A stretch of DNA of 28,633 nucleotides from Branchiostoma floridae (GCF_000003815.2 NC_049989.1:21794318-21822950), one strand, 5' to 3'. Positions 1 through 13,731 are shown, counted from the first letter of the stretch. The notes: generated by a model not told the origin, from the letters alone. A program made the numbers and translations.

Positions 1-380
1 TGCAAACTTTATTCAACTTCTTCATCATTACATTACTCTTGCAGTTAGCATTTGATAGAACATTGCAATAGATTTCTCAATATGTATGAATTTGTAGGAG
101 ACAGAATATATCTTTATATGATAAAATCATAATATTTTGTATAGTTTGATAAATTGTTTCTGGTAAAATAGTGTGAATAGATAACCTTTTCAACTCTTCT
201 TGGCATGTTTGACCAATTGCTGACGTCACGTATCCCCATGATCACGTGTTTTAAAATAAGATCACGTGTCTGTAAATCTCTCAAGTTTACGTTCTGAAGT
301 CATTGGTTGGTCAGTATTGATCCTGAAGAAGGCGACAATGGTCGTTTAAAATTTGATGGGTTGGAATTTTTTGTTTGTTT
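1..380. repeat. Dispersed repeat R, copy 1
   Basis: This block is collinear with 27640-28000 in the same orientation, with only scattered substitutions and small indels. Both copies start with the same T-rich segment, pass through a TGACGTCA palindrome (near 222 here) and end near a 'GATCCTGAAGAAGGCGACA' string. That string occurs again at 12505. The copy probably extends left of the window. It looks like the 3' portion of a retroelement, but I see no reverse-transcriptase codons, so the element class is unknown. Confidence 0.7.
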
Positions 381-1454
381 TTAAACTGAATGTGAAGGAG
401 TAAGTGTAATGGTGCGGATGGGGTGTACATACGGTTTGGGAGTGGACAGAACTACAGGGTAGTAAGAGTGGCGGGTCGCAGAGCTTCGTACTTCATGGTC
501 AATATTTGCTATACTCTCACAGAACTTGAGTCAAGTCATGTAAAAATGAGAAAGAGAACAGGATAAAAACAGAGTGCTGTGAGGAAAACTTGAACCTGAC
601 CATATTTACACCCAGACACTGTGTACCAAGGTACAGACTTTCCCTAATACTCTGTTTTCTTGCTGAATGTTCCAAGAACCACGGATTAATTTGGTGTGGC
701 CTGAGACTGGTTAACAAGGGTTTGGAAAGATACTGGGAATTTGACAATCTAATGAACGTAGTGAAAGGCAAGTATTTCTTTAGTGAGAAAAGATGAATGT
801 TGGAGGTGCTGTATCTTAGCTGAAAGTGAATCTTGCAAGAAGATGTGTTGTAAGGCTTAACTTAAGATGTAAGATTTCTTCCCAGCGTCTTCAGAGCTTA
901 AGACGGAGCAGTCTTCTGCAGATGTTGTGTACTTGTTATTCCAGGTACCAGCTTTACTTAAACTCTCTTCCTGCTGCCGTACCCTTTAACTGGTACGAAT
1001 GTGGTGCCAGAAGGGTACCTTGGTAGGAAGAGGGTTAACCCAATGTTGTTGTTAGTCTGAGACGATGTAGTACAGAAGTGTAGGACTTTACCTACAGCTG
1101 AAGAAGGAATCCGACTACTATATGTACAAGAGTATTTTACATAGCACATATTTTTAAGTTACCGAGAAATCTGCTTGTTAAATCCAATAATAATTTTTGT
1201 TGTGGTAACCATGGTGATGATTTGAGTTTTGTGCACCAGTGGTACGTGTAGCTACAGTAGTGACGTGGACTGGACGGTGAGAAGTAAAAAGTGTTCTAAA
1301 AGCAATCAGTACAGACATGGACATGCTGGCGTAGTGACGGACTGGTTTGTGTTGTTACAGGATCAGGCTATTAGTCAACCATACCTGCCATTTTTGGACC
1401 ATTTTTTTGTCCTTGATGTACAATAAAGGGATCATATAAAAGAGGAAGTATCTA
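381..1454. other. Noncoding stretch with one foldback
   Basis: I find no convincing gene here; the reading frames are short and resemble no known family. The only clear structure is an imperfect inverted repeat: arms at 961-986 and 1011-1036 that can pair over about 26 bases around a 24-base loop. Confidence 0.5.
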
Positions 1455-1727
1455 NNNNNNNNNNNNNNNNNNNNNNNNNNNNNNNNNNNNNNNNNNNNNN
1501 NNNNNNNNNNNNNNNNNNNNNNNNNNNNNNNNNNNNNNNNNNNNNNNNNNNNNNNNNNNNNNNNNNNNNNNNNNNNNNNNNNNNNNNNNNNNNNNNNNNN
1601 NNNNNNNNNNNNNNNNNNNNNNNNNNNNNNNNNNNNNNNNNNNNNNNNNNNNNNNNNNNNNNNNNNNNNNNNNNNNNNNNNNNNNNNNNNNNNNNNNNNN
1701 NNNNNNNNNNNNNNNNNNNNNNNNNNN
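1455..1727. other. Assembly gap (273 N)
   Basis: Unknown bases. The right flank (1730-1746) is a short TG-rich run, which may explain why assembly failed here. Confidence 0.99.
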
Positions 1728-2198
1728 TTATGTTTGTGTGTGTGTTCACTGCCTCAAGCGTAGGTGATGTAAGGGGGATTTCTCTATGTTCTCACACAAC
1801 TATTTTTGGGTTAGGGGTTTGGTTTCGTACCCGTAGCTTGAGTAGTTTGTGATATTCAGTAGAACAGTAACGTTCGAAACAGTCGCCATGTTTTGGGACG
1901 GAGTTCTTTGTGGAGAAAAAGAGGAAGGCGCGGAACAAGGAAACAGTAACAAAAAAAAAAAAAGGTGTATCATTATGATAGATGGTTTATTGCGCAACAA
2001 TTGTATCAGTGACAATGTATGGCAATGTACAGACAACAAAAGGTATACGTACAGTCTAATACTATACATATACGTTAACGGCCGTTACATCACAAAAAAT
2101 TCAGTTACTACAAAACTAGTGGACTGCATTGAGTGGAATGGTAGGTAATAAAGGGATCTACTACATACATCAGATTGAGACAGCCGGTCTATCGACAC
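1728..2198. other. Noncoding stretch
   Basis: Contains a (TG) run next to the gap and an A-run of 13 near 1951. The frames through it give low-complexity peptides with no recognisable domain. I see no gene. Confidence 0.5.
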
Positions 2199-2408
2199 GA
2201 CTTTACGTGCCAGGCACCTGCGTCTAAGCGTCCCTGGGTACGCGGTCAACAACGCCCGTAATCCAAAAAGAATTGAAGGGAAAACAAAAAGCACGTGCCA
2301 GTCCTGTGAGCAGGCCGCAGACTGACGGGTGTTGCAGACGAGAGACGGTCGTCCCTTCCGCGTCGCTCCCTCTGCCTATTCAACTCTTCTCACAGACAAC
2401 TAAAGAAG
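2199..2408 (+). promoter_or_regulatory. GC-rich block A: candidate TLR promoter / untranslated exon
   Basis: One of three copies (with B at 5219 and C at 12628) of a GC-rich block standing out from AT-rich surroundings. The most conserved core runs from about 2291 to 2400. It ends in AAG|GTGGGT, a good 5' splice donor (GT at 2409-2410), and block C ends the same way. Both TLR coding exons have a matching 3' splice acceptor just before their ATG, so the block may be a noncoding first exon. The CACCTG-type motifs at 2211-2221 and 2291-2301 face each other. Copies lie upstream of both TLRs; that it acts as their promoter is inference. Confidence 0.4.
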
Positions 2409-2938
2409 GTGGGTTTTAAACTTTCAGACTTTTTTTATGTTTATCATATTTCAACCATACCACATTGCAATCAGCTATCAATTACGTATTCAAATAGAAT
2501 CAGATTACATTTTCAGTTAGATTAAATTTGAACCATATCAACAAGTAGAAGGAGGCACAGGAGGATTGTGGCTAAAACAGGTAATCTTGTGTTGCGACTA
2601 TGGGTCATTAAAGTGGTCGTTTAATTTAATTCTATACAACAAACAGGTGGCGACTACTCATTCAATTGGCAGACTATAAAGGGTACAGCGCTGTTGAAAT
2701 AGTGATTAGTTCTACCGCGGAAAATGCTCAGTTTGTGGGATGACCTTGTCTGTCACTGATTTCACCTCTGGCTGGTGGCAATAAATGCAAGAAATGTTGA
2801 GACTGGCTGAGAGAGTTAGCAAAGTTTTTGATCAGGTCAAAACGTCGTGACGGTAGGGAACGTAGCCCCAGGTACGAACAGTCATCAGTACAAGACTTGT
2901 CACTACGTGCAGTGGTGATGCCAGACGGGGTTATATAA
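2409..2938. other. Noncoding stretch, possible 5' intron sequence
   Basis: AT-rich, with no reading frame of note. If block A is a first exon, this is the start of a long 5' intron reaching to 7012. Confidence 0.4.
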
Positions 2939-2940
2939 TA

Positions 2941-3875
2941 CGAGGGCGGTTCAAAAAGTAATGCCACTGGTTTTATAACAAACTCATGTTTTCATCGAAT
3001 GAGTTGAAATTTGGCACAAATGTACAAGGCTATATTCTCTTGAGATTGAGATATCTCAATTTGTGGTTCAGATTTTTATGAGCAACTGAGATGATTTAAA
3101 GATGACCAAACCCTTAAAAGCTTGTCAGGAGATCAGTTCCTCTAGATCTTACCATTTTAAGACTATTGTAGAAAACTGAAATTTCACCCGTATATTAACA
3201 AATGTCTGTATAGATTACATGCCAAATTTCATGTTTGAACTCTCAATGGTTCATCTTTTACAGCCACTAGAATGGAGCGAGTTGCTATATTACAGACAGT
3301 TTGATTAATAGCCAAATACGTGATTTGTTGAATAAAGGTTTTTGTAGACTCTTTTCCATTAGCCAAAAGATGTGAAACTTAGCACAATTATTAACTGTTT
3401 CAAGATCAAGAAGTGTCTTAAGTTCTAATTTTTCTCAGTTAATAAAAAAAGTCGGTTATAGACACTTTGAGCAGCTCATCCTTAATCCACCGCTAATTAC
3501 GACCCTGACGACCTCACTTCACACCAGGAACGAAAAAATAATAAATGATTGTATTTACAAAATCAAAATAGGTATGTGGCTTACAGAGAAGTGCAACTTG
3601 ATACATGTGCAATTTCAGTTTCTTACAATAGCTACAAGTGATTTAGAGACATTGTCAATTGCACGTTAATTAACCCTCTAATTTCTTCCGACGGGATAAC
3701 AGGGGTGTGGTCATCTTGAACTCAACTCAGTCACTCATAAAGATTTTAACAACAAATTGAAATATGTCAATCTCAAGAGGATATATTCTTGTACCTTTGT
3801 GCCAAATTTCAGCTCATTCGATGAAAACATGAGCCTGTTATAAAACCAGTGGCATTACTTTTTGAACCGCCCTCG
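2941..3875. mobile_element. Non-autonomous TA-flanked MITE with long terminal inverted repeats
   Basis: The first roughly 122 bases (2941-3062) and the last roughly 122 bases (3754-3875) are inverted copies with about nine mismatches. Termini begin CGAGGGCGGTTCAAAAAGT on both strands. TA dinucleotides flank both ends (2939-2940, 3876-3877), as expected for a target duplication of the Tc1/mariner superfamily, whose termini often look like this. The 935-bp interior has no transposase frame, so it would need an enzyme supplied elsewhere. Superfamily assignment rests on termini and TA only. Confidence 0.85.
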
Positions 3876-3877
3876 TA

Positions 3878-4150
3878 GCATACTCGAGGACTGGTCGAAT
3901 GTAAGACACATAGTCATGTGACAAGGTCGTTAGTGAAAATTTGGAAATGTTTCAGTTTACTAAGAAGGCACAGGCGCCGGCAAATGGAGTCAACGGTTAA
4001 CATAGACGTTGTGTGTTTTAAGGAATTGTAGAAAATCGCAGTGGGTTGTGATGTCGGTGGTAAAGTATGGATCTAGTATCCATTGAAGCACGCCTTCTTT
4101 TCAATTGTTTGTAAATAAAAAAAAGATGAACTAGAGTTCGGCGACCTCAT
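3878..4150. other. Noncoding spacer
   Basis: Short spacer between two repeats; no gene or motif seen. Confidence 0.5.
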
Positions 4151-5185
4151 ACCTCCATGAAAATTTAGAGCTTTTGTAAATTTCATGCAAATGACTACCA
4201 TTTACATAATTTATGTATGGCGATGTTCATTATTGACTAACGTACACAAGTCACAATTATGAAATTCCCAATATTAGTCATTATGTGGATTTGCTATTTC
4301 TGTATATATTATGCAAATCAGTTCCTCATTTGCATATTTGTTATCTGCTTATCTCTCACCTATCATAGATTACATGTGTTACATTTACCTAAGTTCAGCT
4401 ATTGAAAACAATGGAATTGTACAATTTCCTCATTAATTATGCAAATTAAGTCCTCATTTGCATAAAATGTATATCATTATAAACATCTTTGCCTAAGCTA
4501 CTTGCATGCCAAAAATGATGGCAATCCATCATTCCTTTCTATAGTTATCCTCTTTGGAGTGTCTTGACAAAAACGCCCCTGCAGTTCCACAATTAAATGT
4601 TAGGGGGCTGAAACTTGCCCCACTTCGCCATGACGTTGAAAGCTATCTACCACCCAAATATCAAAACCATATCATGTTCGGTACAAGAGATACATTAAAA
4701 AACTGCTATGATAGAATAAGCTCATTAATTATGCAAATGTAATCTAATTTTGCATAATTTGTATTTCATCTTGTGTAACATTGTCTAAGGTACCTACATA
4801 CCAAAAATCATGAAAATCCATTGTTTCCTTCTTGAGTTATCCACTTCAGAAGTTTCTGACAAAAATGCCCCTGCTATCCCAAGGGGGCCCAAACTTATGT
4901 CAGTTATTCCTGAGTACAAGAGCTATCTAACACCCAAAAATTGGGACCATATCTTGTTCAGAACACGAGATAGCAAAACCGGAAGTTGCGCTGCAGTACC
5001 AAGAAAAGTCGCTAGGGGGCCCAAAATCTAATCACTTCTAGTTTTCGTCACACCCCACCAACATACCAAATATGAAATTAATCCATCAAGCCGTTCTTGA
5101 GTTATCTTGTTGACAGACGGACACACACACACACACACACACAAACGCAGGGTAAAATATAACCTCCATGACATTTCATGGAGGT
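4151..5185. repeat. 1.04-kb interspersed element with internal tandem units and paired octamers
   Basis: The ends carry ACCTCCATGAAA (4151-4162) and its inverse TTTCATGGAGGT (5174-5185). Inside are imperfect tandem units: the segment starting 'CTAAG..ACxT.CAT.CC' near 4491 recurs near 4787 (about 295-bp period), with shared phrases such as GACAAAAA.GCCCCTGC. ATGCAAAT octamers and their inverses occur at 4185, 4311, 4328, 4439, 4456 and 4731. A (CA) microsatellite sits near the right end. The frames across it are short. It looks like a non-autonomous transposon or satellite-like repeat; class unknown. Confidence 0.7.
5121..5143. repeat. (CA)n microsatellite
   Basis: About eleven AC dinucleotides in a row near the right end of the 1.04-kb element. 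Confidence 0.95.
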
Positions 5186-5218
5186 AATTACTAAGATGTG
5201 AAGCTGTCTCATCAAGAC

Positions 5219-5583
5219 CCACACCTTTACTTACCCGGCACCTGCGTGTCGTGACGAGGAAACATCTGTCGTTTTGAGTTCATAACGTTACTTCCTTCTT
5301 ACTTAATGAGGAACAAGGCAAACCTTCACACTCAGTTCCGCCTGGCCTGTTCCCACAGTCCAGGACTGCTCTGCGGTATACATTTCAGAAAAAAACGGAA
5401 CAGGGAAGCGCAGGTGCCAGTCTTGTGACTGTGAGCAGGTCGCCAAAACGGAAAAAGGAAACGCAGGTGCCAGTCCTGTGAGAAGGCCGCAGATCGACGG
5501 GTGTGCCAGACGAGAGACGGTCGTCCCATCCGCGCCGCCCCCACCGCCGGTTCAGCTCTTCTGACAGACGTCTTGCTCAGGGG
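5219..5583 (+). promoter_or_regulatory. GC-rich block B: candidate TLR1 promoter / untranslated exon
   Basis: Second copy of the GC-rich block and the one nearest TLR gene 1. It aligns with block C from the upstream 'CACACCT..AC.TACC.GGCACCTGCGTG' part to the pyrimidine-rich end. It holds an internal duplication: GCAGGTGCCAG occurs at 5410-5420 and again at 5463-5473. The splice donor of A and C (AAG|GTGGGT) is not conserved; the best alternative is GGGG|GTACTT with GT at 5584-5585. If it is a first exon, the intron would run to the acceptor at 7012. Confidence 0.42.
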
Positions 5584-5639
5584 GTACTTGAGTTTTAAAC
5601 CTTCTCTTTTAATCTTTCTTTTTTTATAGATTAGCTCCT

Positions 5640-5770
5640 TTCTTGTGATTACGTAGTTCGGTATCTTCTATCTACTTTATGGTGGGTTGGGTGAACAGGA
5701 GATGGGTAATAGGCGTAGACTAGCGGCACCAGAACAGAGTTTACCTGGCGAGTGCGCAGCATTGGGTATG
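5640..5770 (+). repeat. Sequence shared with the region after block C (intron homology)
   Basis: The stretch from 'TACGTAGTTCGGTATC' to 'GCGTAGACTAGCGGCACCAG' aligns with 12948-13022 and, at its right end, with 13732-13770. This shows that the duplicated TLR unit includes sequence downstream of the GC-rich block. Confidence 0.6.
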
Positions 5771-6445
5771 GCAGTCGTCCTAGGGTAGTTTGCCTCAGAT
5801 GGTATTCTTTTAACCTACTACTTATTCAATATCGATGATACTTTGCACGGTCAAAAATTCTGTCCGTAATCAAGCGTGTAATTTTCTTTTCAAATCCAAC
5901 CATGTTTTAAAGCTTTTGTACCTGGATGGTTCACTTCTGCTTTCCCGTCACGCATGAACCGCTCCCAAAACCGGCTGACCCGGTCATGTTTACAGTATCG
6001 CGGCTGAAGAAGGTGTTTGATGCCAATATTGGCGGGTGGCGCAAAATTTTGCCTTTGTTTCCTCGTGTCTTAAAACGTAATTTAATGGAATTACTGCCCC
6101 TACGGCTGGTGAGGCTATGGGACCGGTGAAGTGAGGAGGTGAGGTCTTAAAACGTAGATTTCAGGACAAAACTTGTGGTTACGGCTTGTACATTTGTGAC
6201 AGACCGGGGGTCAAATGTGACTCAACCAGTTAGTACGAACTACGAACCCAACGTAACTATCCATTAATGATCAGTAGATGAACCGTGGTGAGCACAGCCA
6301 TAACATGTGCCAACCACTCCCGTCCTTCACACAACCAGCATACGATCAAGAACTAGAGAAGAAGTATTGTAAATAACTTTGCCCCAATTTGACCCCTCGG
6401 GGATGTTTACAACATAACAGTATGGATCATTTTGATTACTACAAA
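5771..6445. other. Noncoding stretch
   Basis: I see no gene. Short frames here have no recognisable domain and no supporting splice or repeat structure. Confidence 0.5.
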
Positions 6446-6600
6446 GCGGACCCTAATCTCCAACCAGATCCACGGTGCGTAATATATAGTATCAAACTTA
6501 CCGTAGGTGCCCGTTTGACTCCCTTAGCCGGCTATACTCCCTGGCCAGCTTTGATACTATCTTATGGCACCGTAGGATCTGCTTGGAGATTAAGCGGACC
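6446..6600. repeat. Foldback (inverted-repeat) element
   Basis: Arms 6446-6496 and 6550-6600 are inverted copies over about 50 bases with a few mismatches, around a 53-base loop. A reading frame of 135 codons crosses it, but its peptide merely reads through the palindrome, so I do not call a gene. A phrase related to one arm ('TCTCCAAGCAGAGG') recurs near 14599, suggesting a dispersed family. Confidence 0.75.
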
Positions 6601-6911
6601 CCTCTTTGGTCATGCCATTTTAACTCACCTGAGATGGCAATCGATTGGAGTTGGTACATGTACCGTTACTCCGCGGTTCGACGGTGGTGGTGGGAGGTTG
6701 GGAGCAGGTTCGAAAGTATTTTGGGGGTCGGTTAGGAATAGATCATGTACTGGCTGTGGAAAATCTGCATCACTTCTTCTGGCAGCCAAGAGATAGCTAC
6801 CATTAAAAAAAGTAGCATGCAAGCAAAACATTATCATGAGATAAGCCAATGCTGTGTAGGTATGCAAATTGTATGCTAACGAAATGAAGGCAATCTATAC
6901 AAAATTTTATT
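6601..6911. other. Noncoding stretch upstream of TLR1
   Basis: No gene seen; presumed 5' intron or promoter-proximal sequence of TLR gene 1. Confidence 0.4.
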
Positions 6912-10204
<3,293 letters not shown>

Positions 10205-10860
10205 CTGCTACGCGTAATTATCATGGTCTGTTCTGACGCAAAGTCAAACTGTAATTTCTGTCGCAGAAATTGGACTTTAATATTTTTGCCTGCCCAACTC
10301 CAGTCTCTGTCGAGAACTAAACAATCCCCAACTTGTGTGAAGTCACATTAAGCGGAAAGACCACCTGTCTTAGTTAACGGTAAATCAACAGTTGCAGAAA
10401 GTTTAAAGCGCCCCCCGTCTCTGTTAAGGGATGCTTGGAAGGTCCCAATGTATATGGCTTCTCGTGGTTTGGTTAATCTTTCTGTCACCTACGCTAGGTT
10501 TACATAATATTCGATATTTTACTAAGTTAAACATTTTATGATTTGTGTGATTTTCAAGTTGAAGTGTTTGGTGGGGATTTCAACTTGGTGTGCGCATATA
10601 TGCTTTTCTGATCTACGTAGTGTATCAATATGTAAGTTTCAGTAATAAGTTTGGATTTTGCTGTAATGCCCATTGCTATTTGTGTCATCTGATATCAAAT
10701 GATATCCTTTATCGTGCACGGGTGGGATTGAAAAGGAGACCGATAACATGATGATTGGAATTGTAGAAACATTATTACTTGTAACGTTACAATTGTAACT
10801 TTGTACATGTACTATGATGGCTACTGTACTGTGCGCCGTGTGCGGTGCATGCTGATAACG
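10205..10860 (+). other. 3' flank / 3'UTR of TLR1, homologous to that of TLR2
   Basis: Scattered blocks align in order with 18911-19520: for example 'TCTCGTGGTTTGGTT' (10459 and 19203), 'GTATCAATATG.AAGTT' and 'TTGTAACTTTGTAC'. The duplication therefore included the 3' flank. No AATAAA occurs before 11499. Confidence 0.6.
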
Positions 10861-10872
10861 TAATACACATTG

Positions 10873-10963
10873 CACATGGTTCCATGGGGTACATAACGAT
10901 AAAATTCTACGACCAGAACCAGACGAACATTGGTTCAAAGACGGAGATCTCTTACCGCTGTAG
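10873..10963 (+). pseudogene. Fossil of a TLR C-terminal tail
   Basis: From 10898 the codons read DKILRPEPDEHWFKDGDLLPL and stop at 10961-10963. The C-termini of the two TLRs here are [20 protein letters not shown] and [20 protein letters not shown], so the match is residue by residue up to the stop. Weaker similarity to the preceding tail codons (HGP.RN) extends left to about 10873. No TIR or LRR codons are attached. It is probably the remnant of a third TLR copy left by unequal crossing-over. Confidence 0.75.
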
Positions 10964-12490
10964 ATCATGTTGAATTTCTGACTGTTATTGTTTTTGGCGT
11001 GTATGACGATCTACGGTTACCAGTACTACTGTAGAAGATGAAGTCTTTTTGTGTCTACCTAGCACTGTTAGACGTAGCTTAATCTAGAACCTAAACGGCA
11101 AACCTCATAGATAGTAAGTTTCAGAATTATTTCTTGCTCTAACGTTACCACATATTTTCATATTACTGCAAGTAGCCTTCAGGCATTAGTTTGCGATAGT
11201 CTCGCCTCACGATAAGACAATGTCTTACGTGTACTTAGATATATGCTGTACAGAACTATGTAGTTTAATGATCATTTTTCGCATCATTTTTGATAATGTC
11301 ACATATTGTGACATCGTACAATTACGGCGGTTATTGCTACAAGTATACCTGTTCACACTATGAACTTAACACTAATACGATTGATGTTCTAGTTGGTGTG
11401 TTGCGGTTTGTTGTTATATCTGTCATATTATGAACCTACTGATTTTAAAATTGATATTCTACATGGTGTGTTGTGATTTTAGATATTGAATCTGTTTGAA
11501 TAAAGACCCGTGTTTGGGTAATGCATGGATCGTGCACGATGGTTGTAAGGTCCTAATCTATGTTTACCAGCTGTTGTTATCTGTTGTTCCTCTTGTTTAC
11601 ATGTTGTCCATGTGTAACCTATTGCAATTGTTCACCTGTGCTAACCTGTTATTTTCCCAAGTTTAGCTAACTCCAACGTAAATGCAAACCTAACCTTCAA
11701 CCTGCAGCTGGTCACAACCCTAACAAGATAATTTAGCCAACAAGACAACAGATTTATAGACCAATTGTACAGGTGACGCCGAACGTATCTGCATTAGAGT
11801 GTGTTACCGTATATAAGTGTGATATCCCACGTATAACGTTAGTTTCTAATATATGGTTAGGTATGTGTGGACAAAATAGACTTTTTTTCCGGTTGCGGTA
11901 AAAAAAAATCAGGATCGATAAGGTAGGGGTTCGCTTCTTTCTTTCTGTTTTTAGATTTGGCCGAAGTGATTCAAAACTTGTATTTTCAGTTGGGCTAGGG
12001 TTACAGTAACCCATCAAGAAGAAAACATGCGGGATAAAAAAACACACAGAGCCAAGCAAAAAATGTTGTTTTTAGTTACGCTCTCGAAAAAAATACAGGT
12101 AGGGATTCCAACAAGCACAAACATATTCAATCAATAAACAGAGCAAATTCCTACATCAACTATTCAAAGCCTTCGTCTGTTTATAAAGTCTGTTTTCCTG
12201 CAGGAAGTCTCTTCGGAATTTCATCGCTCAGATCAGATGTCAGATTGAAACTTTTACGTACCTTGGCAGCATTCGACCCTACAAAAGAGCTAGAAGTGGC
12301 AGGTTATTGCAAGGGTTGGTTGGGCAACCGAAAACACATTTCCTCTAGGCCAAAGATATTCAGCGCAATGCTAACAGTTAACGCTAACGCATTGTTTCAG
12401 TTTTGGAATTCTTTGTGAAAAAAAAAATGAAAAAAATTAAAGCGGTGTGATACATAGGTTTTGATATGAGGCAGGCAATCTATCGAGACA
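10964..12490. other. Noncoding stretch with one polyadenylation signal
   Basis: AATAAA at 11499-11504 is the first canonical signal after TLR gene 1 and may end a transcript with a 1.3-kb 3'UTR. An imperfect direct duplication ('TATGAAC.TA...GAT.TTCTA..TGGTGTGTTG') lies between about 11350 and 11475. Otherwise I see no gene. Confidence 0.45.
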
Positions 12491-12500
12491 TACACATTCA

Positions 12501-12627
12501 GGATTGATCCTGAAGAAGGTGACAGTAGTCGTTGAACATTTGACCCGTGTATACCTTTGTGTTGGAAGAAAGTTTAGCATTGTACCATGGTTACTACCAA
12601 CACAGATGAGCTTCCATCATTAAACGC
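12501..12627. repeat. Dispersed repeat R, partial copy 2
   Basis: The segment from 'GGATTGATCCTGAAGAAGG' to 'GAGCTTCCAT' aligns with 27950-28055 in the same orientation. It abuts block C directly. Only the right-hand third of the repeat is present. Confidence 0.7.
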
Positions 12628-12896
12628 ACACCTGTACGTACCTGGCACCTGCGTGACGGGACGAGGAAACGCTTAACGCATGGACTGCTGTTCGGTATGC
12701 CATAAACAATACCCGTCATCCAATCGGAAAGCGCCACGAAAAGAGCAGGTGCCAGTCCTGTGGCTGTGAGCAGGCCGCAGGCTGACGGGTGTTTCAGACG
12801 AGACATGGTCGTCTCTTCCGCGCCGCCCCCACCACCCTTTCAGCTCATCTTCGTCGCTGCCCGTCGGGTTAGATCTTTTGACATCTTACTGAGAAG
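12628..12896 (+). promoter_or_regulatory. GC-rich block C: candidate TLR2 promoter / untranslated exon
   Basis: Third copy of the GC-rich block, upstream of TLR gene 2. An exact inverted pair, CTGGCACCTGC (12642-12652) and GCAGGTGCCAG (12745-12755), sits 92 bases apart. The conserved core that follows ends in GAGAAG|GTGGGT, with GT at 12897-12898, like block A. A splice from here to the acceptor at 15604 would give TLR gene 2 an untranslated first exon. No transcript evidence is available. Confidence 0.42.
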
Positions 12897-12939
12897 GTGG
12901 GTTTCAAGCTTTATGATTTTCTTACATTCAATAATTTTC

Positions 12940-13022
12940 TTTAAATTACATGGTTCGGTACCGTCTATACCCGTGTAGTGTGAGAGGGTGGGCACCAGGC
13001 GTAGACCAGCGGTACTCTCCAG
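12940..13022 (+). repeat. Intron-like sequence shared with 5640-5770
   Basis: Aligns with the sequence following block B up to 'GGCGTAGACCAGCGG', then hits the gap. Confidence 0.6.
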
Positions 13023-13731
13023 NNNNNNNNNNNNNNNNNNNNNNNNNNNNNNNNNNNNNNNNNNNNNNNNNNNNNNNNNNNNNNNNNNNNNNNNNNNNNN
13101 NNNNNNNNNNNNNNNNNNNNNNNNNNNNNNNNNNNNNNNNNNNNNNNNNNNNNNNNNNNNNNNNNNNNNNNNNNNNNNNNNNNNNNNNNNNNNNNNNNNN
13201 NNNNNNNNNNNNNNNNNNNNNNNNNNNNNNNNNNNNNNNNNNNNNNNNNNNNNNNNNNNNNNNNNNNNNNNNNNNNNNNNNNNNNNNNNNNNNNNNNNNN
13301 NNNNNNNNNNNNNNNNNNNNNNNNNNNNNNNNNNNNNNNNNNNNNNNNNNNNNNNNNNNNNNNNNNNNNNNNNNNNNNNNNNNNNNNNNNNNNNNNNNNN
13401 NNNNNNNNNNNNNNNNNNNNNNNNNNNNNNNNNNNNNNNNNNNNNNNNNNNNNNNNNNNNNNNNNNNNNNNNNNNNNNNNNNNNNNNNNNNNNNNNNNNN
13501 NNNNNNNNNNNNNNNNNNNNNNNNNNNNNNNNNNNNNNNNNNNNNNNNNNNNNNNNNNNNNNNNNNNNNNNNNNNNNNNNNNNNNNNNNNNNNNNNNNNN
13601 NNNNNNNNNNNNNNNNNNNNNNNNNNNNNNNNNNNNNNNNNNNNNNNNNNNNNNNNNNNNNNNNNNNNNNNNNNNNNNNNNNNNNNNNNNNNNNNNNNNN
13701 NNNNNNNNNNNNNNNNNNNNNNNNNNNNNNN
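13023..13731. other. Assembly gap (709 N)
   Basis: Unknown bases. Both flanks carry the same AGACCAGCGG motif (13003-13012 on the left, 13732-13741 on the right), so the gap may hide a tandem duplication. Confidence 0.99.

Noticed and set aside
300-350. Possible hammerhead ribozyme core at the CTGAAGAAGG string of repeat R
   Set aside because: The string lacks the CTGATGA and GAAA core elements and the required stems are not visible.
2728-2967. A 79-codon minus-strand frame at the left edge of the MITE
   Set aside because: It begins inside the terminal inverted repeat and runs into flanking sequence; no domain is recognisable.
6389-6796. A 135-codon frame upstream of TLR1
   Set aside because: It crosses both arms of a palindromic element and the peptide shows no known domain; the frame is explained by the foldback.
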